A stretch of DNA of 64,000 nucleotides from Longimicrobium sp. GTDB lineage: Bacteria > Gemmatimonadota > Gemmatimonadetes > Longimicrobiales > Longimicrobiaceae. The stretch lies in assembly GCF_036388275.1 (NCBI RefSeq), contig NZ_DASVSF010000015.1, positions 1-64,000 of the forward strand, given 5' to 3'. The notes under the pieces are model-generated. The model was not told the DNA's origin. It made no database searches and worked only from the letters and a program-made list of their open reading frames with translations. Shown here piece after piece: positions 1 through 7,927 of this stretch. Position numbers and translations under genes: made by a program. Numbering within the stretch: the stretch's first letter is position 1; every line of letters begins with the position of its first letter.

Positions 1-43
1 TACTGCCGGGGCCACCCGGTGGGAGAGTACGGCGCCGCCGGCC
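1..43 (+). rRNA. rrf: 5S ribosomal RNA, 3' end only
   Basis: The first bases carry the 3' signature of a 5S rRNA: a short G+C stem, the motif GGGAGAGTACGGCGCCGCC that corresponds to GCGAGAGTAGGGAACTGCC in E. coli, then the closing strand of helix I (GCCGGCC). A T-rich stretch and a strong terminator follow. The 5' part lies outside the window. An rRNA operon therefore probably ends here, on the plus strand. The exact mature 3' end (about 42-43) is a guess from helix I pairing. Confidence 0.8.
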
Positions 44-53
44 TTTTATTCCG

Positions 54-90
54 AACGCCCGCCCTGATCCTCGTGATCAGGGCGGGCGTT
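54..90 (+). terminator. Perfect 16-bp hairpin after the 5S gene
   Basis: AACGCCCGCCCTGATC at 54-69 pairs perfectly with GATCAGGGCGGGCGTT at 75-90 around a 5-nt loop. It lies about 10 nt after the end of the 5S sequence and ends in TT, so it is the likely terminator of the rRNA operon. Confidence 0.8.
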
Positions 91-120
91 TGGCGTTTCG
101 CATGCCCCGATAACAGCGGC

Positions 121-204
121 CTCACACGGAGGGCACGGAGGTCACGGGGGAAAAGACAAATCCTCTGCCGTTCCTCCGTGTCCTCCGTGCCCTCCGTGTG
201 AAAC
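121..204. repeat. CACGGAGG inverted-repeat element, copy 1
   Basis: The left arm (121-150) is built of CACACGGAGGGCACGGAGG. The right arm (168-204) is its near complement, CCTCCGTGTCCTCCGTGCCC followed by TCCGTGTGAAACCCGC. The second full copy at 32134-32246 ends with the same GAAACCCGCAGTT tail. It is non-coding and could fold into a long imperfect hairpin in RNA. Confidence 0.7.
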
Positions 205-225
205 CCGCAGTTCGGCTTCTTTATC

Positions 226-255
226 TTGCGCCGCCTCGTTCGTGCGGACTAGATT
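226..255 (+). promoter_or_regulatory. Sigma70-like promoter TTGCGC-18-TAGATT
   Basis: TTGCGC at 226-231 and TAGATT at 250-255 are spaced by 18 nt. Seven bases (CGGCCCC) separate the -10 box from an ATG at 263. The same seven bases lie between the -10 box and the ATG of folP, so transcription would start at or next to the A of the ATG. Confidence 0.45.
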
Positions 256-262
256 CGGCCCC

Positions 263-316
263 ATGGAAGAGAGCGGCGACCCGGACGGGAAGAAGACCGA
301 GAGGGCGGCCCCGTGA
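263..316 (+). CDS. Possible 17-aa leaderless small ORF or small RNA
   Basis: A 17-codon ORF (MEESGDPDGKKTERAAP) starts 7 nt after a -10 box and ends inside a strong hairpin (300-331). It has no Shine-Dalgarno sequence, consistent with a leaderless message. The peptide is short and highly charged and resembles nothing I know. An equally good reading is a small untranslated RNA of about 70 nt that runs from the promoter to the hairpin, with the ORF arising by chance. Confidence 0.3.
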   Translation: MEESGDPDGKKTERAAP

Positions 317-331
317 CAGGGGCCGCCCTCT
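300..331 (+). terminator. Hairpin AGAGGGCGGCCCC / GGGGCCGCCCTCT
   Basis: GAGGGCGGCCCC (301-312) pairs with GGGGCCGCCCTC (319-330), extended by an A-T pair, with a 6-nt loop. There is no long T-run. It would end a transcript that starts near 263 and separates it from the promoter at 393-421. Confidence 0.55.
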
Positions 332-392
332 TCGCTTGTGCCTGCGGCGAAACAACTTGTGGCCCGGCCGTACTGTACGCCCGCATCACCCG

Positions 393-421
393 TTGCACCG
401 GAGCGCGAGAACGCTGATACT
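393..421 (+). promoter_or_regulatory. Promoter TTGCAC-17-GATACT
   Basis: TTGCAC at 393-398, a 17-bp spacer and GATACT at 416-421 predict a start near 428. That leaves a leader of about 37 nt with AAGGAA before the GTG at 465. Confidence 0.5.
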
Positions 422-464
422 ATGGTTCCCGCCGAACTCCCCACCCGAGCACGAAGGAACTTCC

Positions 465-851
465 GTGACCGAAATCGAGCGGACCCGCGGCGCGGGCGGC
501 ACCCCGGGCGGCGTGCTGGAATTCATCATCGGGCTGACGATGGCGTTCGCGGGCGCGTACCTGCTGACTTCACAGGTGGAGGTCAGCAGCGGGTTCTGGC
601 GGGTGGGGGGCTACAACGCCTTCGGGTTGACGCTGATCCCGCTGCTGGCGGGCATCGGAATGCTGTTCTTCAACGGGCGCTCGGCGGTGGGCTGGCTGCT
701 GGTGCTGGTGGGCGCGGCCATCATCCTGGCGGGCATCCTCTCCAATCTCCACATCTACTTCCGGCCCACCAGCCTGTTCAACACGCTGATGATGCTGGGC
801 CTGCTGGCCGGCGGCCTGGGGCTGGTGGCGCGCGGAATCCGCGTCCACTGA
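465..851 (+). CDS. Small four-helix membrane protein of unknown function
   Basis: The product has 128 residues. The GTG start at 465 is chosen because GAAGGAA precedes it by 4-10 nt; longer in-frame extensions run through the hairpin at 300-331. About four hydrophobic segments can be read (near residues 18-36, 50-70, 74-96 and 103-124) with a short polar N-terminus, so it is an inner-membrane protein. I do not recognise the family. It stands alone between an upstream repeat region and a terminator at 876-914, and seems to be transcribed from its own promoter at 393-421. Confidence 0.75.
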   Translation: MTEIERTRGAGGTPGGVLEFIIGLTMAFAGAYLLTSQVEVSSGFWRVGGYNAFGLTLIPLLAGIGMLFFNGRSAVGWLLVLVGAAIILAGILSNLHIYFRPTSLFNTLMMLGLLAGGLGLVARGIRVH

Positions 852-875
852 ACGCCGGCGAACGGATAAAGGCAG

Positions 876-914
876 CAGGGCCGCGGAGAGGACTTTCCGT
901 GGCCCTGCCGTTTT
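876..914. terminator. Bidirectional terminator between convergent genes
   Basis: CAGGGCCGCGGA (876-887) pairs with TCCGTGGCCCTG (896-907), with one G-T wobble, and TTTT follows at 911-914. It lies between the convergent ends of the small membrane protein (851) and the dioxygenase (938). Confidence 0.65.
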
Positions 915-937
915 CCGTGACGCGGGTTCTGTCCCGC

Positions 938-1891
938 CTAGTCGATGGGCTTGAGGCCGGCGACGATCGCTTCGCGGCGCGGCTCCAGGAACGGCGGCAG
1001 CACCACGGATTCGCCCAGCGTGGCGGGGTTCTCGTCCACGGCGAAGCCGGGCCCGTCCGTGGCGATCTCGAAGAGGATGCCGTTGGGCTCGCGGAAGTAC
1101 AGGCTGCGGAAGTAGTAGCGGTCGACCTCGCCGCTGTTGCGGATGCCCATCTCGGTCAACCGCCGCACCCAGCCGTGATACTCCTCGTCGTGGGGGGTGC
1201 GGAAGGCGACGTGGTGCACGCCTCCGGCGCCCAGCCTGCCGGGCGGCAGGTCCGGCTGCACCGCGACGTGAAGCTCGGCGTGGGGCCCGCCCGCGCCCAT
1301 CTCGTACACGTGCACCGCGTGGCGGGGATTGTCGGGGTGCGCGTACTGGCGCACGGGCCGAAAATCCATCGCTTGCGTGAGCACCATGTCGGTCGTGCGC
1401 AGGCTGGGCACGCTCATCATGACGGGTCCCAGCCCGCGGACCTGGTGCTCGGGGGGAACGGGAGAGCGGTCCCACGGCGTGGGGGGATCGCCCGCGCCGC
1501 CGTCATCCACGAGCGACAGGCGCTGCCCCTCGGGGTCTTCGAAGTCCAGCGTCAGCCGCCCGTCGCGCTCCTCCACCGCGCCGGCCTGCACGCCCTGGTC
1601 GGCGAGGTGGCGGGCCCACCACTCCAGCGACGCCGCGCCCGTAACGCGCAGGTACGTCCGGGTGATGGCGTGCGTCCCGCGCTGCTCGCGCGGCATCGGC
1701 CAGTCGAAGAAGGTCAGGTCCGTGCCGGGCGACCCGACGGCGTCGGCGTAGAACAGGTGATAGGCGCTCACGTCGTCCTGGTTGACGCTGCGCTTGACCA
1801 GCCGCATCCCCAGGACGCCGGTGTAGAAGCGGTGGTTGCCGCGGATGTCGGCCGACACGGCGGTCAGGTGGTGAATCCCCGTCAGTTGCAT
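938..1891 (-). CDS. Ring-cleaving dioxygenase, VOC (glyoxalase/bleomycin) superfamily
   Basis: The 317-residue protein has two VOC domains (about residues 4-130 and 150-290), as in type I extradiol dioxygenases and the MhqO/LinE-like ring-cleaving dioxygenases. Metal-ligand candidates are visible: the His of GIHHLT near the N-terminus, the His of GGVHHVAFRTP at the start of the second module and the Glu of LFEIATDGPGF near the end. The length fits the MhqO-type family (about 310-320). Such enzymes open hydroquinone or catechol rings and often protect from quinones; the substrate cannot be read here. The start is the first Met of MQLTGIHHLTAV. It is convergent with the upstream membrane gene and lies downstream of the P450 gene on the same strand, separated by a repeat element. 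Confidence 0.85.
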   Translation of the reverse strand: MQLTGIHHLTAVSADIRGNHRFYTGVLGMRLVKRSVNQDDVSAYHLFYADAVGSPGTDLTFFDWPMPREQRGTHAITRTYLRVTGAASLEWWARHLADQGVQAGAVEERDGRLTLDFEDPEGQRLSLVDDGGAGDPPTPWDRSPVPPEHQVRGLGPVMMSVPSLRTTDMVLTQAMDFRPVRQYAHPDNPRHAVHVYEMGAGGPHAELHVAVQPDLPPGRLGAGGVHHVAFRTPHDEEYHGWVRRLTEMGIRNSGEVDRYYFRSLYFREPNGILFEIATDGPGFAVDENPATLGESVVLPPFLEPRREAIVAGLKPID

Positions 1892-1978
1892 CGGTACGCC
1901 GGGTTGAGGGACGAAGCGCTACCCTGCGCCCCCCGCCGCATGCTCCGCGCCGCCGTCTACACCAAGAAAAAGAAGAGC

Positions 1979-2097
1979 CTCACACGCAGGGGCAGCGAGG
2001 AACCCCGGAGGCCCTCCCTCCGCGTTCTCGATGCCCGCATGTGAGGCGTCCTCTCTCCGTATCCTCTCTCTGCGGCTCTGCGGCTCTGCGTGAGGCC
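1979..2097. repeat. Imperfect inverted repeat related to the CACGGAGG family
   Basis: The arm CCTCACACGCAGGGGCAGCG near 1979 faces CTCTGCGGCTCTGCGTGAG near 2076-2094 across about 80 nt. It occupies the gap between the dioxygenase and P450 genes. Sequence divergence from the 121-204 copy is large, so membership in the family is tentative. Confidence 0.45.
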
Positions 2098-2110
2098 GCA
2101 GTCGACGGAT

Positions 2111-3409
2111 TCAGTCGAACTCCAGCGCCAGGCGATCGGGAAACGGACCATCCAGCACCACGCGCCCGGCGCGGCCGGGAGCGCGGCGCAGCCCGTCCAA
2201 GCGCAGCATGGCAGCCATGATCTCGGGGATCATCACCATGTTGATGCCGATCCCGAAGCACTGGTGCATCCCCCAGCCGAAGTGCAGGTACGACTTCACG
2301 TCGCGGTCGATGCGGAACCGCCTCGGATCGGGGAAGCCGTCGGGGTCGAACATGGCCGAAAGGGTGCCGATGGCCATCCCGCTCCCGGGCTGGATCTGCT
2401 TGGCGCGTGGCGTGCCGGCCGCCAGCGTGCAGGCCGACGAGCACGTGCGCGCCATCAGCGGTGTGTGCGGGTTGAAGCGCACCGCCTCCCACGCGTACTG
2501 GCGCACGCGGTCCAGGTCGCCCACCTGTGCGGCAGCCTGCGCGCCCTCCAGCTCGCGCGGGCGGCGAAGGAGCTCGTCGATGGCCAGGATGCTGAAGCGC
2601 GAGATGGTATCCACCGCGCCCACGATCTGCCCGGCGATGTTGCGCCGGACCCAGTCGTCGTCGGCCCAGGGGTTGGTGGCGCCCAGGGCGATCATGCGGC
2701 CCATCACGTCGTCGTCCAGTCCCGTACCCGCCGCGCGCCGCCGGGCGATTTCGGGAAGCACCCACGCCTTCACCTCCAGGAACGACTGGTGCGCCGCCTC
2801 GCGGACGTACGGGTCGTCGATGGGGTTGGCGAAGGCGTCCTGGAACAGGTTGCGCAGCCAGCGCTGCAGGGCGGTTCGGTCCGGCCCGGGAAAGCCGAAG
2901 TAGCGCTCCACCAGCTCCGACGGCACGGCGCGCGTGAGCGACTGCACCGCCTCGATGCGCCGCCGCGGGCGCGCCGCCTCGATGGCCCGGGCCGACGCGT
3001 CGCGCGCCATCTCGCGGATGCGCCCGGCGTCCTCGCGCCGCGCGCACGAGCGCAGGGCGGCGTGGTCGCGGTCGTACTCCGGCCCGCGGTCCATCGCCAG
3101 GATGAAGGGCCCGTTGATGCGGTCGATGGACGGCCCGTTCACCTGACTGATGGTGAACACCTCGTCGCGGTCCAGCGTTTCCAGCACGTCGGCGTGGCGG
3201 CTGACGACCACGCGGGTGCCCACCTTGGCCAGCGGCGCGTGCCGGCGCAGGACCGCGAACACGGCGCGCAGCACGCGGCGCCCGGTGAGCGCGTAGAAGA
3301 TTCGGCGCTTGATGCGGATCTTCAGGCCGCCCTGCGCGTTGGGCGACTGCGGCTGGCGCGCGGGGGCGGTGCCGGCGGCGGCGGGCGGGGGCGGGGCCAG
3401 GGTACTCAC
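2111..3409 (-). CDS. Cytochrome P450
   Basis: From the GTG at 3409 the protein has 432 residues, normal for soluble bacterial P450s. The heme-ligand loop FGWGMHQCFG is complete (F-x-x-G-x-x-x-C-x-G), the K-helix has EAVR (ExxR), and the I-helix reads GAVDT, a variant of the AGxDT oxygen-activation motif. There is no fused reductase, and no ferredoxin or reductase gene lies in the window, so redox partners must come from elsewhere. The N-terminal 30 residues are Pro/Ala-rich. The GTG is preferred over upstream codons because those run through the promoter read at 3481-3509. The gene is divergent from the large DyP-type peroxidase gene, and the two may work together. The substrate is unknown. 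Confidence 0.9.
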   Translation of the reverse strand: MSTLAPPPPAAAGTAPARQPQSPNAQGGLKIRIKRRIFYALTGRRVLRAVFAVLRRHAPLAKVGTRVVVSRHADVLETLDRDEVFTISQVNGPSIDRINGPFILAMDRGPEYDRDHAALRSCARREDAGRIREMARDASARAIEAARPRRRIEAVQSLTRAVPSELVERYFGFPGPDRTALQRWLRNLFQDAFANPIDDPYVREAAHQSFLEVKAWVLPEIARRRAAGTGLDDDVMGRMIALGATNPWADDDWVRRNIAGQIVGAVDTISRFSILAIDELLRRPRELEGAQAAAQVGDLDRVRQYAWEAVRFNPHTPLMARTCSSACTLAAGTPRAKQIQPGSGMAIGTLSAMFDPDGFPDPRRFRIDRDVKSYLHFGWGMHQCFGIGINMVMIPEIMAAMLRLDGLRRAPGRAGRVVLDGPFPDRLALEFD

Positions 3410-3480
3410 GGGGGATGCCTTTCGCGGGAGGAATGGTCTGGCGAGGGGTTGCCGGCGGGGTAGGGAGCCGGGGCCGCACC

Positions 3481-3509
3481 ATGATAAGCACCCTGCTGTG
3501 AGCGGACAA
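3481..3509 (-). promoter_or_regulatory. P450 promoter TTGTCC-17-TATCAT (minus strand)
   Basis: On the minus strand TTGTCC (3509-3504), a 17-bp spacer and TATCAT (3486-3481) give a start near 3474 and a leader of about 65 nt before the GTG at 3409. A hairpin-forming sequence lies just upstream at 3521-3546. Confidence 0.6.
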
Positions 3510-3520
3510 TCTTTCTCTTT

Positions 3521-3632
3521 GCATGCTGCATCCGCAGGCAGCATGCAGGGGTGCGCGTGTCCCGGTCGTCTGGGGAGCGTGCGTCCCACCGCCCCACCGC
3601 CAATCCCAGGCAGAATGCAGGGGGTGCGCGTA
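3521..3632. promoter_or_regulatory. Palindrome and direct repeat in the P450/DyP divergent region
   Basis: GCATGCTGC (3521-3529) and GCAGCATGC (3538-3546) form a perfect 9-bp dyad with an 8-nt gap. Next, GGCAGCATGCAGGGGTGCGC (from 3537) recurs as GGCAGAATGCAGGGGGTGCG (from 3609), a direct repeat 72 nt apart. Placed between two divergent genes and upstream of the P450 -35 box, these look like regulator-binding sites, but no regulator gene is adjacent. The rest of 3633-3840 shows no clear promoter for the DyP gene. Confidence 0.45.
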
Positions 3633-3840
3633 ACTGACTATCCCTGAACGACTTGGAAAATGGGCGCGAACGAGAGGCGGACGGACCCTAATTTGCGTAA
3701 ACATGCGCATCCCCGATCCGGCCCGTTTCTCCACGGAAGCACCCTCCCCACGCTCTCCGCTCCGAACGGCCCGGTCCCCGCCGGCCTCTCCGCTCTACCC
3801 TCCGCCGGCAAAACCCTCGCGTAAGCAGGAGCCCCCGCTG

Positions 3841-6800
3841 ATGAGCGACAACCCGCTCGCCCCTCCCGGCCCGGACCAGCCGCAGTCCGCCGCGACCGAT
3901 CCCAACGTCATCCAGGTCCCCGCGATCGCTTCTCCCCCCGAGGGCGAAACCAGGGTGCACGTCGGCGCCGAGACCACCGTGGTGTCCGACAAGCTGCACC
4001 GCCGCCGGCAGGTGGCCGCCGCGCGCACGCGGACGCCGCTGCAGAAGCTGGAGTCGGCGAAGACCGACGGGCACACCAGCCAGGCGTCGCTCCTGGTGAT
4101 GGTGCCGGTGAAGGCCGGCCACTACGACGAGCTACAGGCGCTGCTCAAGGAAGTGGCCAATCCCAACGACGGCTACGACTTCGAAGTCAACTGCATCATC
4201 CCGTTCGCGAAGATCACCACGCTTCACTTCGCGCGCATCCTGGTGCACGAGCCCTCGCCCTGGCCCACCAACAAGCTTCCGGAGTACGACGGCAAGGTGC
4301 AGGTGAAGGGGCCGCCGATCCCGCCCAAGCTGCTGTTCGCCACCGACTTCGACGGCCCGCTCGACGAGCACATCGACGAGCTGCTGGCCGTGGCCGGCCC
4401 GGGGCTGGACCGGGTGTTCAACCACTGCGAGGGATGGCCCGGCAGCCACGACCGCGCGGCCGTGCACGGCTTCATGCTGCGGCACCACCTGCGCTCGAAC
4501 ACCTTCTACACCGGGACCATGCATCGCTCGGTGGACCAGATCCACCGGGAAGAAGAGCTTCACCAGGCCATCGAGCGGTACCTGGACGAGAACGCGGGCA
4601 AGGACGACTTCCCCCGCGAGCCGCTGGCCATTCGCAACCGGGTGCGCGACTGGGTGTTCCAGAACCCCGACTTCGCGTGGGCGCGCCAGCAGCCGGGGCC
4701 CTTCCCCAAGCTGCTCTTCAACCCGGACTATCTGAAGCAGGTGGCCATCGGCGCGGTGCTGGCCGTGCTGGCGGCGCTGACCGTGGTGGTGCGGCTGGTG
4801 ACGGGATCGTGGAGCACGGCCCTGACGGTGGTGGGCGGGCTGGTGGCGGTGGCGGTCGTGGTGCTGGGGGCGGCGTACCTGTTCCTGCGCAAGCTGGAAA
4901 AGACGGATCCGGTGATCCTGCAGAACAAGAGCATCGACGACCTGCTCTCCGTCGAAGACCGGATCGTCCAGAACCAGATGAGCAGCGTCATCTACATCAA
5001 GGAGCCGCTCTGGTTCCGGGGGACGATCCTGCGCGCGGTGCTGGCGTTCATCAACTTCTCGGCGAAGTACCTGAGCAACCAGGGCACGCTGGCCGGCATT
5101 CCGTCCATCCACTTCGCCCGCTGGGTGATCGTGGACGAGGGGCGCCGCCTGGAGTTCTTCAGCAACTTCGACGGCAGCTGGGAAAACTACCTGGGCGACT
5201 TCATCGACAAGTCGCACAGCGGCCTCACCGGCGTGTGGAGCAACTGCGTGGGCTTTCCGCGGACCAAGAACCTGATCCAGGACGGCGCCACCGACGAGCA
5301 GAAGTTCAAGACGTACTCGCGCGACAGCCAGATCCCCACGCAGGTGTGGTACAGTGCGTACCGCTGGCTTTCGGTGGACAACATCAACAACAACAGCAAG
5401 ATGCGCCTGGGCCTGTACGGCGACATGACCGCCGCCGAGGCCGGGCTGTGGGTGCGCCGTTTCGGCGGCACCACCAACGTCGACAACACCGGTCCGGCGC
5501 TCTCCACCGCCAAGCCGAAGCCTACCCCGGCGACCAGGGTGGAGATGCACGACGTGCAGGGGCTGGTGGCGCGCAGCTTCTACGCGCTGAAGCATGCCGA
5601 CTACCTGCCCGTGTACCTGCCCGCCGACGCGGCCGCCGCCCGGCGCTGGGTGGGCGACGTCGGGGGCGCCGTCACCTCGGGCGGCAAGCGCAGCTCGGTG
5701 GTGGAAAAGGAAGGCCACGCGCTCAACGTGGGCTTCACGGCCGAGGGGCTCAGGGCGCTGGGGCTGAAGGACGAGGAGATGGACACCTTCGCCCAGGAGT
5801 TCACCGAGGGGATGATCACCGAGCACAAGCAGCGCGTGCTGGGGGACAACGGCCCCTCGGCGCCGGAGACGTGGTCGTGGGGCGGGCCCGACGACACCGT
5901 GCACGCCATGGTGTACCTGTACGCCGGCACCCCCGAGCGGCTGAAGGAGATGGTGGATGCCGAGGCGGCGCGCGCCGAGCGTCACGGCGCCCGGCTGGGC
6001 GCGCCGCTGGGCAGCATCATGCTGGAGGCCGACAAGGAGCACTTCGGCTTCCACGACGGCATCGCGCAGCCGCGCATCGCCGGGTTCGGCGCTCCCGATG
6101 ACGACGAGGCGCCGTCGCCCACCGAGGCCGTGGTCCCCGCGGGCGAGGTGCTGCTGGGCTACACGAACGCCTACGGGCAGATCCCCGACTCACCGACGGT
6201 GCCCGAGACGCCCGCCTCCCGCGCGGTGCTTCCCCTGGCCGCCGCCGACCCGGATGATCCTCCGGGCACCCCGGCCCGGCGCGACCTGGGCCGCAACGCC
6301 AGCTACGTGACGTTCCGCCAGATGGAGCAGCACGTGCAGCGTTTCTGGCAGTTCCTGGATGCCAAGGCCCGCCACGATGCCGAGGAGCGCAAGCGGTTGG
6401 GCGCCAAGATCGTGGGCCGCTGGCCCAACGGCGCCCCGCTCGCGCGCCATCCGGACGCCGAGCCGGCCGAGTTCGACCTGAAGACCGCCAACGACTTCAT
6501 GTACTCGGGCAAGTGGGCCGACGAGCGCGGCGACAAGTGCCCGCTGGGCGCGCACATCCGCCGCACCAACCCGCGCGACGGCATGGAGCCTGGCCCCGAG
6601 GGCAGCCTTCTCGTGGCCGACCGGCACCGCCTGCTGCGCCGCGGGCGTGCGTACGGCCAGCCGCTGGTCCCGTCGTTCGACCCGGCCGACATCATCGCCG
6701 CGAACACGGACGACCGGGGGCGTGGGCTTCACTTCATCTGCTTCAACACGGACATCGGGCGCCAGTTCGAGTTCGTGCAGAGCACCTGGGTGAACAGCAT

Positions 6801-7017
6801 GAAGTTCGATGGGCTGTACGCCGACCCGGACCCGCTGATCGGGCCGCACCCGGTGGGCGACCACGTGGACCCCGCGCAGGTGAGCAACTTCGTGGAGCAG
6901 CGCTGCCCGGTGCGCCACCGGGTGAAGGAGCTTCCGCGCTTCGTCACCACGCGCGGCGGTGCCTACTTCTTCATGCCCGGCATCAGCGCGCTGAAGTACC
7001 TGGCCAGCATGGAGTAG
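3841..7017 (+). CDS. Giant membrane-anchored DyP-type heme peroxidase fusion
   Basis: The 1058-residue product begins at the ATG at 3841 (GCAGGAGC upstream); the earlier in-frame ATG at 3703 lacks a ribosome site. The C-terminal part (about 565-1058) is a DyP-type peroxidase: FGFHDGIAQP carries the GxxDG motif (D739, G740), H905 in CPLGAHIRRTNP is the likely heme ligand, and RRGRAYG supplies the distal Arg. The N-terminal 560 residues are not part of usual DyPs (300-450 aa). They hold two related modules (around LHFAR at 128 and IHFAR at about 424, each followed by FDG and a WSNC/FNHC-type stretch), separated by two hydrophobic helices (about 297-350). No Tat or Sec signal is seen. The peroxidase domain is probably tethered to the membrane. 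The natural substrate is unknown, and the divergent P450 suggests a shared oxidative pathway. Confidence 0.85.
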   Translation: MSDNPLAPPGPDQPQSAATDPNVIQVPAIASPPEGETRVHVGAETTVVSDKLHRRRQVAAARTRTPLQKLESAKTDGHTSQASLLVMVPVKAGHYDELQALLKEVANPNDGYDFEVNCIIPFAKITTLHFARILVHEPSPWPTNKLPEYDGKVQVKGPPIPPKLLFATDFDGPLDEHIDELLAVAGPGLDRVFNHCEGWPGSHDRAAVHGFMLRHHLRSNTFYTGTMHRSVDQIHREEELHQAIERYLDENAGKDDFPREPLAIRNRVRDWVFQNPDFAWARQQPGPFPKLLFNPDYLKQVAIGAVLAVLAALTVVVRLVTGSWSTALTVVGGLVAVAVVVLGAAYLFLRKLEKTDPVILQNKSIDDLLSVEDRIVQNQMSSVIYIKEPLWFRGTILRAVLAFINFSAKYLSNQGTLAGIPSIHFARWVIVDEGRRLEFFSNFDGSWENYLGDFIDKSHSGLTGVWSNCVGFPRTKNLIQDGATDEQKFKTYSRDSQIPTQVWYSAYRWLSVDNINNNSKMRLGLYGDMTAAEAGLWVRRFGGTTNVDNTGPALSTAKPKPTPATRVEMHDVQGLVARSFYALKHADYLPVYLPADAAAARRWVGDVGGAVTSGGKRSSVVEKEGHALNVGFTAEGLRALGLKDEEMDTFAQEFTEGMITEHKQRVLGDNGPSAPETWSWGGPDDTVHAMVYLYAGTPERLKEMVDAEAARAERHGARLGAPLGSIMLEADKEHFGFHDGIAQPRIAGFGAPDDDEAPSPTEAVVPAGEVLLGYTNAYGQIPDSPTVPETPASRAVLPLAAADPDDPPGTPARRDLGRNASYVTFRQMEQHVQRFWQFLDAKARHDAEERKRLGAKIVGRWPNGAPLARHPDAEPAEFDLKTANDFMYSGKWADERGDKCPLGAHIRRTNPRDGMEPGPEGSLLVADRHRLLRRGRAYGQPLVPSFDPADIIAANTDDRGRGLHFICFNTDIGRQFEFVQSTWVNSMKFDGLYADPDPLIGPHPVGDHVDPAQVSNFVEQRCPVRHRVKELPRFVTTRGGAYFFMPGISALKYLASME

Positions 7018-7048
7018 CGCGCAGGACGCTCGTCGTCTACGAGGATAG

Positions 7049-7087
7049 AAAGAGCCGGCGGTCGCATCAGCGGCCGCCGGCTCTTTT
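7049..7087. terminator. Bidirectional terminator
   Basis: AAAGAGCCGGCGG (7049-7061) pairs perfectly with CCGCCGGCTCTTT (7074-7086) around 12 nt, with A-rich and T-rich flanks. It lies between the convergent ends of the DyP gene (7017) and the small acidic-protein gene (7104). Confidence 0.8.
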
Positions 7088-7103
7088 CATCCCCCGTTCC
7101 CGC

Positions 7104-7427
7104 TCAGTCCGGCCGTGTGCCGCCGACCGCCGGGTCGCCCTTGCTCGCGCCGCCGCGCTCGCGGATGACGGCGTTCTCGCTGTCGGGGCGCTGCTCGCTG
7201 GGCGTGTTCAACACGCGCTGCTGGTCCTCGGGCACGCCCGCCACCTTCTGCCCAAAGCCGCCGGGCCGCTTGTCGTCGGCCGAATCCACCAGGCCCGGAG
7301 CGGAGAAGTCGGGTCCGCCGTCGTCGGCGTCCTGAAAGCCGGCCTCGGCGAACGCCTGCTCCCCGAGGGGATCGGCGTCGTCGATCTCCTCGGGATCGAA
7401 GGCGGGGTCCACGTTGCGATCGGTCAT
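7104..7427 (-). CDS. Small acidic hydrophilic protein, unknown
   Basis: The ATG at 7427 follows GCAGGAGTG with good spacing and gives 107 residues. The protein is rich in Asp/Glu/Gly, lacks Cys and hydrophobic helices, and looks largely disordered (MTDRNVDPAFDPEEIDDADP at the N-terminus). It ends at a shared terminator with the DyP gene. No family is recognised. It could be a stress-type hydrophilin, but that is a guess from composition only. Confidence 0.65.
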   Translation of the reverse strand: MTDRNVDPAFDPEEIDDADPLGEQAFAEAGFQDADDGGPDFSAPGLVDSADDKRPGGFGQKVAGVPEDQQRVLNTPSEQRPDSENAVIRERGGASKGDPAVGGTRPD

Positions 7428-7649
7428 GGTCGTCACTCCTGCGGTTCGTTGTTCAGCGCCGGCGCCCGTGCCGGGCTCCGGGTGGCGCCTGATGCGGCAT
7501 CCGTGCCCCCGCTTCCGCCGCCAGGCTGCGGGGGAGCCTGGCCCCTGAGCAAGGTCCGTGCGATCCGGCGGGAACGCGCGTTGCATAAGCTCTGTCCGGA
7601 GTCGGCCCCCCCGTGGCTGGCCAAACGCAAGCGGCGCAGGGAGGTGCCT

Positions 7650-7901
7650 TTGGCCGCAGTGGTGTGGGCGGTGCTCGCCGTCGCTCTGATCGCATCCTAC
7701 GTCGCGCTGCGCTACGTGGCCGCGCTTCCGGAGGCCCCGGTATGCCCCACCTGCCGCGCCGTCACGGGGCAGCCAGGGCGGACCACCGGGCTGGACCGCG
7801 CCCTCGCCCGGCTCGGCGGCGCAGCCCGCGAGTGTCCCCGCTGCGGCTGGGCCGGCCGCATGCGCTGGCGGCTTGCGCCCCAAGGCGTGGACCGCGGCTG
7901 A
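7650..7901 (+). CDS. Small membrane protein with a two-CxxC zinc-ribbon-like tail
   Basis: One N-terminal transmembrane helix (AAVVWAVLAVALIASYVALR) is followed by CPTC and, about 30 residues later, CPRCGW, so a small zinc ribbon is likely on one face of the membrane. The TTG at 7650 gives 83 residues with GGGAGG 6 nt upstream; a GTG at 7644 is the alternative. It ends 26 nt before the pentapeptide-repeat gene and may be co-transcribed with it. Function is unknown. Confidence 0.55.
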   Translation: MAAVVWAVLAVALIASYVALRYVAALPEAPVCPTCRAVTGQPGRTTGLDRALARLGGAARECPRCGWAGRMRWRLAPQGVDRG

Positions 7902-7927
7902 ATCCCACCTGCCACCTGAGCCTGCCC

